From Kribbella caucasensis (GTDB lineage: Bacteria; Actinomycetota; Actinomycetes; Propionibacteriales; Kribbellaceae), in NCBI RefSeq assembly GCF_004361855.1, contig NZ_SNWQ01000004.1, positions 163,582 through 227,581 on the forward strand: 64,000 nucleotides of DNA, written 5' to 3'. Shown piece after piece: positions 52,671 through 60,487 of this stretch. Below the pieces are notes generated by a model. That model worked only from the letters and a program-made list of their open reading frames with translations. It had not been told where the DNA came from and made no database searches. Positions within the stretch are counted from its first letter, which is position 1. Every line of letters begins with the position of its first letter. The position numbers and the translations under genes are program-made.

Positions 52671-54109
52671 GACAGCTCCTCGTACATCTCGCGACGGAAG
52701 ATCAGGGTCTCGACAAGTCGCGAACGCCAGGTGTCTTCCTCACCGGTCGGCTCGCGGGTGATCGGATGGTTGAGCGCTTCGTGCGGCACGGCCCTCGCAG
52801 CGATACTGGCCAGCCTGGCCCAGTTCCTGGCGGTGCCGGCCTGCTTGAGCTGATCCAGTGCCAGTACTGCGAGCGGCGCGGGCCAGGGGACCGGGAGACC
52901 GCCGACCAGGTCGGCAAGGTCGAGCTTGGCGCGCAACTGCTCGATCGCAGCCGGCCACTCGTCATGCGGCAACACCTTCAGCAAGTCCGTGGTCCTGTTG
53001 TCGGTCGCCGCGTTATGCCGCAGCAGCGCCCGAGCCCACTCGACATTCCCCTCCCGCACCGCAGCCTCAGCCCACGCCGCCTGCAGAACCTCAGCCGCCA
53101 CGCCTTCAACCCGGAGCCGCAACACGTCGGCCGCCAGGACCTGGTGCGGGTCGCCTGGCGCGCGTTGCCCGAGGTCCGGGGCGCCGGGCAGCGGTGCGGC
53201 GGCGATGAGTTGGCGCAGCCACCAGGCCCGCCGGCCAAGCCCGGGATGCGGTTGGGGGTCGATCCCGTCGCGCTCCATCGCCTTGGTCACGCGTTGCGGC
53301 AGGGTGACGGTGAGAACACCATCGCTGACCGCCAGGTGGGACCACACCCGCTCCGCCATGCGCCCGGCGTACTGCGAACCCTCGATCCGCTGGAGGAGTT
53401 TCGCCGCGGCTCGCCGTACTTCCTTGGATCGGTCGTCGAGAGCTTGCTCGAGGAACTCCTCGTCCGTCTTGCTCAAGTTGGGCTGGAGCTCGGTCAGAAA
53501 CTCGGCGCGCGCCTGTGCGTGCTCAGTCGGCCAAACCTCGCGAAGCGCCTCCAGCGCAGCCGCCGGATCGCGCCGACGGAGTTGGCGGAACCAGCTTCGC
53601 CGCTGAACCTGATTGCCGTGCGTCCAGTCCTGCGGATCGTCGGTCGCCGCCTGATGCATGAAACGCCACTCGGGGTTGAGATCCGCGAGCCAATGCGCGC
53701 GTCGGCCCGCCGCGGCGACGACCAACGGACGGTACTCCGCCCGGCCGCGGGCGTAGTCGGCCAGCGCGGGCAACTGCTCAGGTGGAATCCCCCAGCCCTT
53801 CTCGTTGGCGATGCGCAGCCATTCGCCGAGCGCGGCCGTCTGGAATCCGCCCATCATGGCCGCCAACCGCCTGATCGCGTTCGGCCTGGGAAGCGGTCTG
53901 TCCTCACCGTCTGCCGCCTCCACCGGCGTCAGACCTTCCAACGGACGTCGACCGGCTCGCTTGTACAGCGTGGCAAGCGCGGCCGCATCCAGCAGCTCCG
54001 CACCCTCGTGCAACTGCTCCCGAACCGCCGGCGGGAGCTCCCCAAACTCCGCTGGCCTCCGCTCGGTCCCCAACAACGCCGAGCTCACCAACCCATCCCA
54101 CCCCCTCAC
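52667..54109 (-). CDS. DUF5691-family protein of the MoxR-SWIM module
   Basis: About 480 residues, almost entirely alpha-helical and ARM/HEAT-like (WDGLVSSALLGTERRPAEFG, DEEFLEQALDDRSKEVRRAA, AKLLQRIEGSQYAGRMAERV), so a protein-binding scaffold is likely. No enzyme motif is seen. The frame opens at 54190; GTG 54109 begins the conserved-looking part, with 54127 as an alternative. It lies between the SWIM and MoxR genes and is coupled to the latter by ATGA. It probably bridges the SWIM protein and the ATPase. Confidence 0.85.
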   Translation of the reverse strand: MRGWDGLVSSALLGTERRPAEFGELPPAVREQLHEGAELLDAAALATLYKRAGRRPLEGLTPVEAADGEDRPLPRPNAIRRLAAMMGGFQTAALGEWLRIANEKGWGIPPEQLPALADYARGRAEYRPLVVAAAGRRAHWLADLNPEWRFMHQAATDDPQDWTHGNQVQRRSWFRQLRRRDPAAALEALREVWPTEHAQARAEFLTELQPNLSKTDEEFLEQALDDRSKEVRRAAAKLLQRIEGSQYAGRMAERVWSHLAVSDGVLTVTLPQRVTKAMERDGIDPQPHPGLGRRAWWLRQLIAAAPLPGAPDLGQRAPGDPHQVLAADVLRLRVEGVAAEVLQAAWAEAAVREGNVEWARALLRHNAATDNRTTDLLKVLPHDEWPAAIEQLRAKLDLADLVGGLPVPWPAPLAVLALDQLKQAGTARNWARLASIAARAVPHEALNHPITREPTGEEDTWRSRLVETLIFRREMYEELS

Positions 54110-54242
54110 GACGCCCCCACCAGACACCCACTCGCCCCGCCGCACCCCGCGCAGGCGGTCCCCGCCTCGCACCCCGCGCGGAAGGTCCACGCGACTCGGG
54201 CTGCATACGTGGTTGGCACGTCGCGGGGTGGAATGGTCGTGA

Positions 54243-55556
54243 TCACAGGATCACCGGGCGAGTGTCGTGCCAGCAGGTCATGGGGCGGAAGCCGGCTCGG
54301 TTCCATTCGCCGGCGATCGTCACCGGGTCCCCGGCCGATACCGCAAGCAGCTTCCATGGATCGAACATCGGCAGGATCTCCAGCGCGTCCCCGGTCTCGT
54401 CCACCAGCGCCCAGCCGTCGCCGCCGTACCGGGCCGGCCGTACGTCCTGCAGGACCAGCGGCCACCGCTCGTTCCACGGATCCGCTGCCAGCGATTCGAC
54501 GTACGACGCGAGCGCCTGCTTCGCGGTGAACCCTGTCGGTTTGGGCGCCGGCAGACGCGGTGCCGTCTGGGTGAGCAGCGCCCTCATCGGCAAAGCGCCC
54601 GGGTAGAACGACAGCACCGCAGGCACGTACTCCCCTGGTCGCGCCGGCAAAGGGTCCAGCCGTCGCCCGGCCGCCGCGAAGTTCAGGATCAACGCGATCC
54701 GCCCAGTCGTTGCCCCACGCAACCACAGTCGCCGGACCGTCAACCGCTCGTCCGGCTCGATCACGCGGCCGAGGACGAGCCAGTCGTCCTCCACCTTCTC
54801 CCCCTCGGCGAGCACGCGAGCGGTTTCGACGGTCCACCCGATCCGCGACTGCACGGTATCCGCGAGCGAGGGCGGCAACTCCGCGAGCCGGTTGTGCGCG
54901 GACACGGTGAGGTGGATCAGCGACAACTCCTCCAACAGCTCGCCCGGCCAGTCGTGACCGCGACCGACCACACCGGCCGCTCGGCGTACCGCTCCCGCCA
55001 CGCCAGGTGCCTGGGCGTCGACCATCCGCGCGGCGAGCCGACTCAGCTCGCCATACCCCCGCTGCTCGAATCCGCTCAACCCACGCCGCATCTGATCGTC
55101 CAGCCAGCTCTCCAGCTCCGCCATCCCGGCCGACACCCGATCCGCCCGCCGCGCCGCCCGCTGCTGTGCCGCCAACGGATCCGCGACCTCCCCCGGCTTC
55201 CGCTCAGCCCGCTCCGCAGCCCGTTCAGCCCAAGAACCCCGCTCGGTCAGCCACGCCCCGACCCAATCCGGCTCCGCTTCTTCGCCCAACTCATCGGCCG
55301 CCCAGAGCAGCATCAACCCCAGCGCATGCTTATATAGAAACTTCCGGCTAGGACAGGAACACCGGAACGCCGGCCCACTGAGATCCACCACCGTCTGGTA
55401 GGGGCTCTTCCCGCTGCCCTGGCAGTACCCCCAAACCGCCCGCTCAGAGCTCCCCGCCCGAGACCACTTCCCCGCCCGAGCCAACCCTTGCCCGGCCTTG
55501 GCCGCGGCAGGATCAGACGCCAGCCCCAGCACCTGCTCCACATCCCAGTCCCCCAC
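54243..55556 (-). CDS. SWIM-type zinc-finger protein with an altered zinc site
   Basis: A 437-residue protein. The SWIM region is at 64-80: FRCSCPSRKFLYKHALG. Two Cys (66, 68) and the His (77) are present, but the third zinc Cys, normally in PCKH or similar, is Tyr75, so zinc binding may be lost. The rest has LRRAAGVVGRGHDW-type helices and a beta-rich C-terminus (VEDDWLVLGRVIEPDERLTV, YGGDGWALVDETGDALEI). SWIM domains bind DNA or protein. The frame opens at 55850 through repeats; GTG 55556 (GGAGG 4 nt upstream) starts where homologues would. It is the first gene of the module, 133 bp before DUF5691. Confidence 0.87.
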   Translation of the reverse strand: MGDWDVEQVLGLASDPAAAKAGQGLARAGKWSRAGSSERAVWGYCQGSGKSPYQTVVDLSGPAFRCSCPSRKFLYKHALGLMLLWAADELGEEAEPDWVGAWLTERGSWAERAAERAERKPGEVADPLAAQQRAARRADRVSAGMAELESWLDDQMRRGLSGFEQRGYGELSRLAARMVDAQAPGVAGAVRRAAGVVGRGHDWPGELLEELSLIHLTVSAHNRLAELPPSLADTVQSRIGWTVETARVLAEGEKVEDDWLVLGRVIEPDERLTVRRLWLRGATTGRIALILNFAAAGRRLDPLPARPGEYVPAVLSFYPGALPMRALLTQTAPRLPAPKPTGFTAKQALASYVESLAADPWNERWPLVLQDVRPARYGGDGWALVDETGDALEILPMFDPWKLLAVSAGDPVTIAGEWNRAGFRPMTCWHDTRPVIL

Positions 55557-55796
55557 CGCCCCTCCAACCCTCAACAAACCCAACCCCGAGAGCATCCCAC
55601 CCCCCACCGACACCCACCCCACAACCCCACCCCACCACGCCCCTCGGCGAGCCCATGCCACACCCCCACGCGACCACCGACACTGCCGCGCCGACCCGGT
55701 CGCCAGCCCGCATCCCCCCAACCCGCGCCCCGCAGCCCCGTCCAACCCGTCCCCCCCGCGACACGCGGGCCCCTTGCCCAGCTCCCCGACGGCGCT
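55557..55796. other. C-rich intergenic DNA upstream of the SWIM module
   Basis: The plus strand is dominated by CCC/CAC runs and holds no convincing gene. It should contain the promoter of the five-gene module; I cannot place the hexamers. Confidence 0.5.
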
Positions 55797-56126
55797 CGGA
55801 CCTTGAACAAGATGTCGGGACCGTGAACACGGCACGACATGACCGAGCACCCCACATCCTGTTCACAGATCCCCACACCCACCCGCGGCACCACCGCGCC
55901 GCAGTACGGACCTTGAACAACATGCCGGGACCGTGAACACGGCACGACATGACCGAGCACCCCACATCCTGTTCACAGTCCCCACACCCACCCGCGGCAC
56001 CACCGCGCCGCAGTACGGACCTTGAACAACATGCCGGGACCGTGAACACCAACACGGCGTGTCCGAGCTCCCGACAACCTGTTCACGGTCCCCACTCGCC
56101 CACAGGCGCCACCGCAAACGCAGTAC
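55797..56126. repeat. Three tandem repeats of about 110 bp
   Basis: Units start with CGGACCTTGAAC at 55797, 55907 and 56016. Units one and two are nearly identical (110 and 109 bp); unit three is diverged. Each contains GTGAACA and TGTTCAC-like arms about 30 bp apart, giving an inverted repeat inside the unit. The array fills the gap between the SWIM promoter region and the coiled-coil gene. Confidence 0.85.
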
Positions 56127-56135
56127 GCGCACTGG

Positions 56136-56740
56136 TCAGCCAAAGGCCTCGTGCTCAGACTCGTACTGGGCGGGGTAGCCGTTGCCGGTCGCGGGGTGAC
56201 CGCTGCTGGTGCGGCGGGTGTCGTGGGCCGGCGGCGGCGCGACAGGTGGCGCAGGCGCCGTAGGCGATGCCGGCGCGGCAGCCGGCGGCACGGCAGGTGG
56301 TGTGGGCGCGGCAGGTGGTGTGGGCGCGGCAGGTGGTGTGGGCGCGGCAGGTGGTGTGGGCGCGGCAGGTGCTGTGGGGGTGTCGATAGGCCGTCGCGGA
56401 CTGCGACCAGCAAGCGGTGTTCGACCAGCCGCAGTTCGGTGATCCGCTGACGGATCGCCTCCTCTTCAGTGCGCGCAGCCGCAAGTAGCTCGTCCGCGTC
56501 GGCCTTGGCGACCTGCCGGAGGTGGTCGGCTGTTCGCTGGCTTGCGCTCAGCACACTCAGCTCGTACCGCCGCAGCTCGTCCACCCACGTACCGTCCTCC
56601 GGCTGTGAATCCAGCACCGGCGCCATTGGGTGATCCGCGTCGACGCCCGGCAGCGTCCGTTCCAGTTGGGCGATCTGCTGATCCACCCGGGCGGTCCGTG
56701 AGACGACCCGCTGCTGAAAGGGCTTGCCCGGGCGTAGCAT
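56136..56740 (-). pseudogene. Coiled-coil protein with Pro/Ala-rich tail, frameshifted at a G5 run
   Basis: ATG 56740 opens a helical, probably coiled-coil segment (VDQQIAQLERTLPGVDADHP, DELLAAARTEEEAIRQRITE, LRLVEHRLLVAVRDGL). The frame then meets a run of five C on the coding strand (56376-56380). One extra C would join it to the frame reading PTAPAAPTPPAAP repeats and a good C-terminus (HPATGNGYPAQYESEHEAFG, stop 56136), for 201 residues. In the actual frame the tail becomes Arg/His-rich and unlikely. So it is a one-base indel, caused by mutation, sequencing error or slippage. The function is unknown. Confidence 0.65.
56291..56380 (-). repeat. Five 18-bp tandem repeats inside the coiled-coil gene
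   Basis: CGGCAGGTGGTGTGGGCG is repeated exactly from 56291, with a diverged last unit. On the coding strand each gives a six-residue Pro/Ala unit in the restored frame. Length variation between strains is likely. Confidence 0.85.
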
Positions 56741-56872
56741 GCCGCTGCTGTTGAACGATCAACAGCACGAAGCCCCGGCGGAGCGGTCAGGGCCCTGCCG
56801 GGGCCTCGTAAACGGCCCGCGCGACTCAGTGGGGTCGGCTCGCTGGACCGTCCCGGTGAGCTGTCGCGAGAG

Positions 56873-56878
56873 TAGGTT
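56873..56878 (+). promoter_or_regulatory. Putative leaderless -10 box (TAGGTT) of the esterase lipoprotein gene
   Basis: TAGGTT ends 8 nt before ATG 56887, with no SD sequence. Confidence 0.45.
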
Positions 56879-56886
56879 CCCGAGTC

Positions 56887-57807
56887 ATGGAGAGCCGTCG
56901 ACGATTCCTCGCCAGGACCGTTCCGGTGACGCTCGGAACCGCAGGCCTGCTCGCCGGTTGTGCCGCCGGTACCTCGTCGCGGCCGGCCGGCTCGTCGACC
57001 ACCACGCCGAGCGGCTCGCCTGCTCCGCCGAAGCCGGCCGATGCCCGCTTTCGCTACGGCAAGCACCCCAACCAGTGGGCCGACCTGTACCTGCCGTCGA
57101 CCGGCGCGAAGTTCCCGGTCGTGGTGACGATCCACGGCGGCGGCTGGACCGTCGGCGTCGATGCCCGCGAGACCGTGCCGTTCGCCGGCGACCTGACCCG
57201 GGACGGGATCGCGGTCTGGAACATCGAGTACCGCCTGCTGGACGGGGGCGGCGGTTGGCCGGCCACCTTCCACGACGTCGCCGCCGCGATCGATCTGTTG
57301 CCGAAAGCAAGCAAGGGCCGGCTCGACCTCCGCACCGTGATCTCCTTCGGCGCCTCCGCCGGTGGTCACCTCGCCGCCTGGGCCGCCTCCCGGCACCGGA
57401 TCCCCGCACAACACCGCGCTCTCCTCGGCGGCGCACCGAAACAACGCCTTCGAGGTGCCGTCGCCTACGCCGCGCCGCTCGATCTCGCCTACGACAGCGA
57501 CAACTTCGGCAACTCGGTGCACCTGATGGACGGAACCCCGGCCAGACATCCCGACCGGTACGCCGCCGGCTCGCCGTACGCGCTGCTGCCGATCGGGATC
57601 CCCGTGGTTTGCCTGCACGGAGACGCCGACCAGGTGATCCCCTACGAACAGTCGAAACGCTATGTCGCGAAGGCGAAACAGCTCGGCAGCCCGGCCAAGC
57701 TGATCACTCTGCCCGGCGTCGACCACAACAACACCCAACCCCTCCGCATCGGCGAACCCCTCTGGAACCAGACCAAGGCCGAACTCCACACTCTCCTCGG
57801 CCACTAA
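56887..57807 (+). CDS. Exported alpha/beta-hydrolase (BD-FAE-like esterase), lipoprotein
   Basis: A 306-residue hydrolase. The N-terminus SRRRFLARTVPVTLGTAG ends in the lipobox LLAGC, so it is a Tat-type lipoprotein anchored outside the membrane. A Ser/Pro linker follows. The oxyanion string IHGGGWTVG, nucleophile elbow GASAGG, Asp in GDADQVIP and His in VDHNN complete the catalytic set. It resembles bifunctional feruloyl/acetyl-xylan esterases, so plant polysaccharide side groups are possible substrates. A strong bidirectional terminator separates it from the convergent carboxylesterase. Confidence 0.9.
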   Translation: MESRRRFLARTVPVTLGTAGLLAGCAAGTSSRPAGSSTTTPSGSPAPPKPADARFRYGKHPNQWADLYLPSTGAKFPVVVTIHGGGWTVGVDARETVPFAGDLTRDGIAVWNIEYRLLDGGGGWPATFHDVAAAIDLLPKASKGRLDLRTVISFGASAGGHLAAWAASRHRIPAQHRALLGGAPKQRLRGAVAYAAPLDLAYDSDNFGNSVHLMDGTPARHPDRYAAGSPYALLPIGIPVVCLHGDADQVIPYEQSKRYVAKAKQLGSPAKLITLPGVDHNNTQPLRIGEPLWNQTKAELHTLLGH

Positions 57808-57809
57808 CC

Positions 57810-57838
57810 AGGGCTCCCACGTCTGTCGTGGGAGCCCT
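57810..57838. terminator. Bidirectional hairpin terminator
   Basis: AGGGCTCCCACG and its exact complement form a 12-bp stem around a 5-nt loop between two convergent stop codons. Confidence 0.85.
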
Positions 57839-57843
57839 ATCGC

Positions 57844-59409
57844 CTAGATCGACTCCCAGAAGTCGCAGCGGTGTTCGACGCGGAGGTCGATCGGCGCGGT
57901 CCGCGCGACGCTGATCGATCGGACCACGTCCTTCTCGTACTCCGTCCAGCCGGCGCCCGGCGAGCCCGTCCGGGCGAACGTCGTCCACTGGTCGAGCAAC
58001 CGATCGGCCAGCTGCTCCTGCTCGGGAGTCAGCGGAGGCGGCGTCCACGGACCTGGGTTCGTGCTGTCGAAGAAGTACCTGATGTCCACGCCGTGGTGTG
58101 CGCCGTACGGGAACTCACCCGGCTGCTGGGTCCGGGGTTCCGCGAACTCGTACGCGTACACCGGGGCACCGCGCTTCATCAGATCGTCCGCCGGCAACTG
58201 GGAGCAGGCGCCGACCAGCTTCCCCTCGTCGGTGAGGATCTGCGCGAACGCCAGACTCGGCGTCGGGTACGCCGTCAATGGGTACTCCGCCAGGATCTTC
58301 CGCGCCGCCCGCTCGCCGTACATATCCCGGACCACCACCGGATACTGCTCAGCCGTCAGCGGATTCCCACTGTCGTCGTACCGCGATCCGACGAACGACC
58401 GGGCCTCGTCCTTCGTCCCACCGTGGATGATCGGCACGTCGGCGGCGAGGCCCAGCCGATGCGCGACCGATGGCTGGAACGGCAGCGCCCACGTCCCGGT
58501 GACCGGCAACCAGGGCCGATCGGCGACCTTGCGGTTGACCACGGTCGGATCCTCGTTCAGCCCGGTCAGCTCCTGGAACGGCTTGTTCCGAAGGCATTCC
58601 ACCGCGGTCCGCGGATCCGCACAGCCGAGGTCGGCCGCGGTCTTCAGCCCTCGTCGCTCGGCCGTCGACTGCGGGACGAAGTCATTCAGACAAGGGGCAC
58701 TCTGCACGATCGCCTGCTGGAACAGGCCCCGCGCACCAGGCGAGACGAGCTGCGCACAAGTGCTGAACCCGCCGGCCGACTCACCCCACAAGGTCACCCG
58801 ACGCGGATCCCCACCGAAGGCCACGGCGTTCCGCTGCACCCAGCGCAAGGCTGCCTGCTGGTCGGCGAGGCCGAAGTTCCCGGCGCCCGGATCACGCAGC
58901 CCCGGATGATCCAGGAACCCGAGCGCGCCGAGCCGGTAGTTCACCGCGACCACTACGTTGCCTCTGGCAACCATTGCGGAAGGGTCGTACAAAGATCCCG
59001 CGCCGGTGGTGAACCCACCACCATGAACGAAGACCAGCACCGGAGCCGACGACGCATCCACCGGCGTCCAGACGTTCAGCGAGAGGCAATCCTCACTCCC
59101 GGACACCACGGGTGAACCACTCTCGGACCAGCCGAGTTGCGGACAGATCGGACCAGGTGAGGTCGCGTCGCGAACCCCTGGCCATGGCGCCGCCCGATCC
59201 GGAACACGCCATCTCCGCTCACCGACGGGCGGCGCGGCGTACGGAATGCCTTCGAAGACGCGGATGCCGTCGACCGTCTCGCCGCGCACCTTCCCGGCGT
59301 CGGTCGCAACCACCTCGCGAGGGGGCGAAGCGGCAGCCGGCAACACAGCGGCGGTACCGAGCGCCGACACCAGCACCAGGACACTGAGGACACTTCCGAT
59401 TCGTCTCAT
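57844..59409 (-). CDS. Secreted type-B carboxylesterase
   Basis: A 521-residue secreted enzyme with a signal peptide (GSVLSVLVLVSALGTAAVL, cut near PAAA). The carboxylesterase family marks are FEGIPYAAPPVGERRW, SEDCLSLNVWTP, VFVHGGGFTTGAGS (oxyanion) and LWGESAGGFS (nucleophile Ser). The acid is in the GTKDEARSF region and the His in GAHHGVDIRYFF. It hydrolyses ester bonds of unknown extracellular substrates. The gene lies 82 bp downstream of the LysR gene and on the same strand, so it is probably under its control. Confidence 0.92.
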   Translation of the reverse strand: MRRIGSVLSVLVLVSALGTAAVLPAAASPPREVVATDAGKVRGETVDGIRVFEGIPYAAPPVGERRWRVPDRAAPWPGVRDATSPGPICPQLGWSESGSPVVSGSEDCLSLNVWTPVDASSAPVLVFVHGGGFTTGAGSLYDPSAMVARGNVVVAVNYRLGALGFLDHPGLRDPGAGNFGLADQQAALRWVQRNAVAFGGDPRRVTLWGESAGGFSTCAQLVSPGARGLFQQAIVQSAPCLNDFVPQSTAERRGLKTAADLGCADPRTAVECLRNKPFQELTGLNEDPTVVNRKVADRPWLPVTGTWALPFQPSVAHRLGLAADVPIIHGGTKDEARSFVGSRYDDSGNPLTAEQYPVVVRDMYGERAARKILAEYPLTAYPTPSLAFAQILTDEGKLVGACSQLPADDLMKRGAPVYAYEFAEPRTQQPGEFPYGAHHGVDIRYFFDSTNPGPWTPPPLTPEQEQLADRLLDQWTTFARTGSPGAGWTEYEKDVVRSISVARTAPIDLRVEHRCDFWESI

Positions 59410-59455
59410 GACTGAGATCCTCCCGGCTACCCGGCGTAATCGGCATCGTCCAGGC

Positions 59456-59495
59456 GCGGTATCTTCAGCTACCTCAACTGCGGTATTCCCTTCAG
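59456..59495. promoter_or_regulatory. Direct repeat between LysR and carboxylesterase genes
   Basis: GCGGTATcTTCAG (59456-59468) and GCGGTATTCCCTTCAG (59480-59495) are spaced 24 bp apart, just upstream of the carboxylesterase and overlapping the LysR stop. They could be regulator half-sites or another small 3'-end duplication. Confidence 0.35.
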
Positions 59496-60352
59496 ATAAA
59501 GGCGTTCACCAGTACGTCGAGGCACGGCGGCGAGTGGTCCGTGTTGATCACCAGTTGCCCGGGCACGCTCAACGCAGGCGCGAACGGCCCCATCCACAGC
59601 TCCCCGTCCGACACCTCACAAGCGTTGCCGTAGACAACGGTCCAGGCCGGCGAACCGTTCGTCATCTCGACGATCGCGTCCTCCAGGCTGTCCACCGCCC
59701 GTCCCGGCAACGGCTCGAAACCGGCGTCCCGGCAAGCCTCCAGAACCCGATCGGACAGCGCCGGCTCCTCGACCCGAGGCGGCAGTCGCAATGGCAACGC
59801 GGCCAGCTCGACCAGCTTCACCCCGTCAGCAGCCTTGTACTCCGATGGGAGTAGCACCGACAGCGGCTCCTCCCACAGCGGTATCCCCCGTACTCCGGCT
59901 GTGGTGACGGGTCCGCGTACGAAGGCGACGTCCAGCTCGCCCGATCGGACCGCCTCGACCTGTTCGCCAGGCGGCCGCGAACTGAGCTTGATCTCGATCC
60001 CCGGCACGGTTCTCCGCAGTTCCGACAGCCCGCGCTCCAGCCGTTCCCGAAGACCGCTGCTCGTGCCGATTCGCAGTACTCCGGCCTGGCCCGCGACCAA
60101 CTCGGCCGCCACCTCGGCAGCCCGATCCGCGGCGGCCAGGACAGCCCGGGCCTCCCGGAGCATCCGCTCACCATCGCCCGTGAGCGTGACCCGGCGGGAG
60201 GATCGGTCGAGCAGACGCAGCCCGAGTTCACGTTCCAGCCTGGCGACCTGCTGACTGACGGCAGGCTGGACGATGTTGAGCCGCTCGGCGGCCTTACCGA
60301 AGTGGAGTTCCTCGGCCACGGTGACGAAGTACCGCAACTGCCGTAGCTCCAT
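59492..60352 (-). CDS. LysR-family regulator
   Basis: A 286-residue LysR regulator. The HTH is MELRQLRYFVTVAEELHFGK followed by AAERLNIVQPAVSQQVARLE; the effector domain includes LRIGTSSGLRERLERGL and GELDVAFVRGPVTTAGVRG. It belongs to the general group that controls aromatic and other catabolic genes. The downstream carboxylesterase is the likely target. An inducer is not evident. It diverges from an LLM gene with a 135-bp gap. Confidence 0.92.
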   Translation of the reverse strand: MELRQLRYFVTVAEELHFGKAAERLNIVQPAVSQQVARLERELGLRLLDRSSRRVTLTGDGERMLREARAVLAAADRAAEVAAELVAGQAGVLRIGTSSGLRERLERGLSELRRTVPGIEIKLSSRPPGEQVEAVRSGELDVAFVRGPVTTAGVRGIPLWEEPLSVLLPSEYKAADGVKLVELAALPLRLPPRVEEPALSDRVLEACRDAGFEPLPGRAVDSLEDAIVEMTNGSPAWTVVYGNACEVSDGELWMGPFAPALSVPGQLVINTDHSPPCLDVLVNAFI

Positions 60353-60487
60353 GCCGACCTCCCGTGCTGATCGCCGATGCGCACCACGCGATCCACCGGA
60401 GTATCGGCTGATCGATCACGGGTCCTTATCGCCGGACAGCGTAACCGGGGCTTGGTCGGCGGGTGGGGCGCTCGTTGACTGGTGGAC

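Noticed and set aside
55557..55850. N-terminal extension of the SWIM protein to 55850
   Set aside because: The extra residues are encoded by the intergenic C-rich stretch and the 110-bp repeat, and look non-coding.
55973..56135. Unshifted C-terminal reading of the coiled-coil gene into the 110-bp repeats
   Set aside because: This tail is Arg/His/Cys-rich and runs through repeat DNA, whereas the other frame gives a normal tail and stop.
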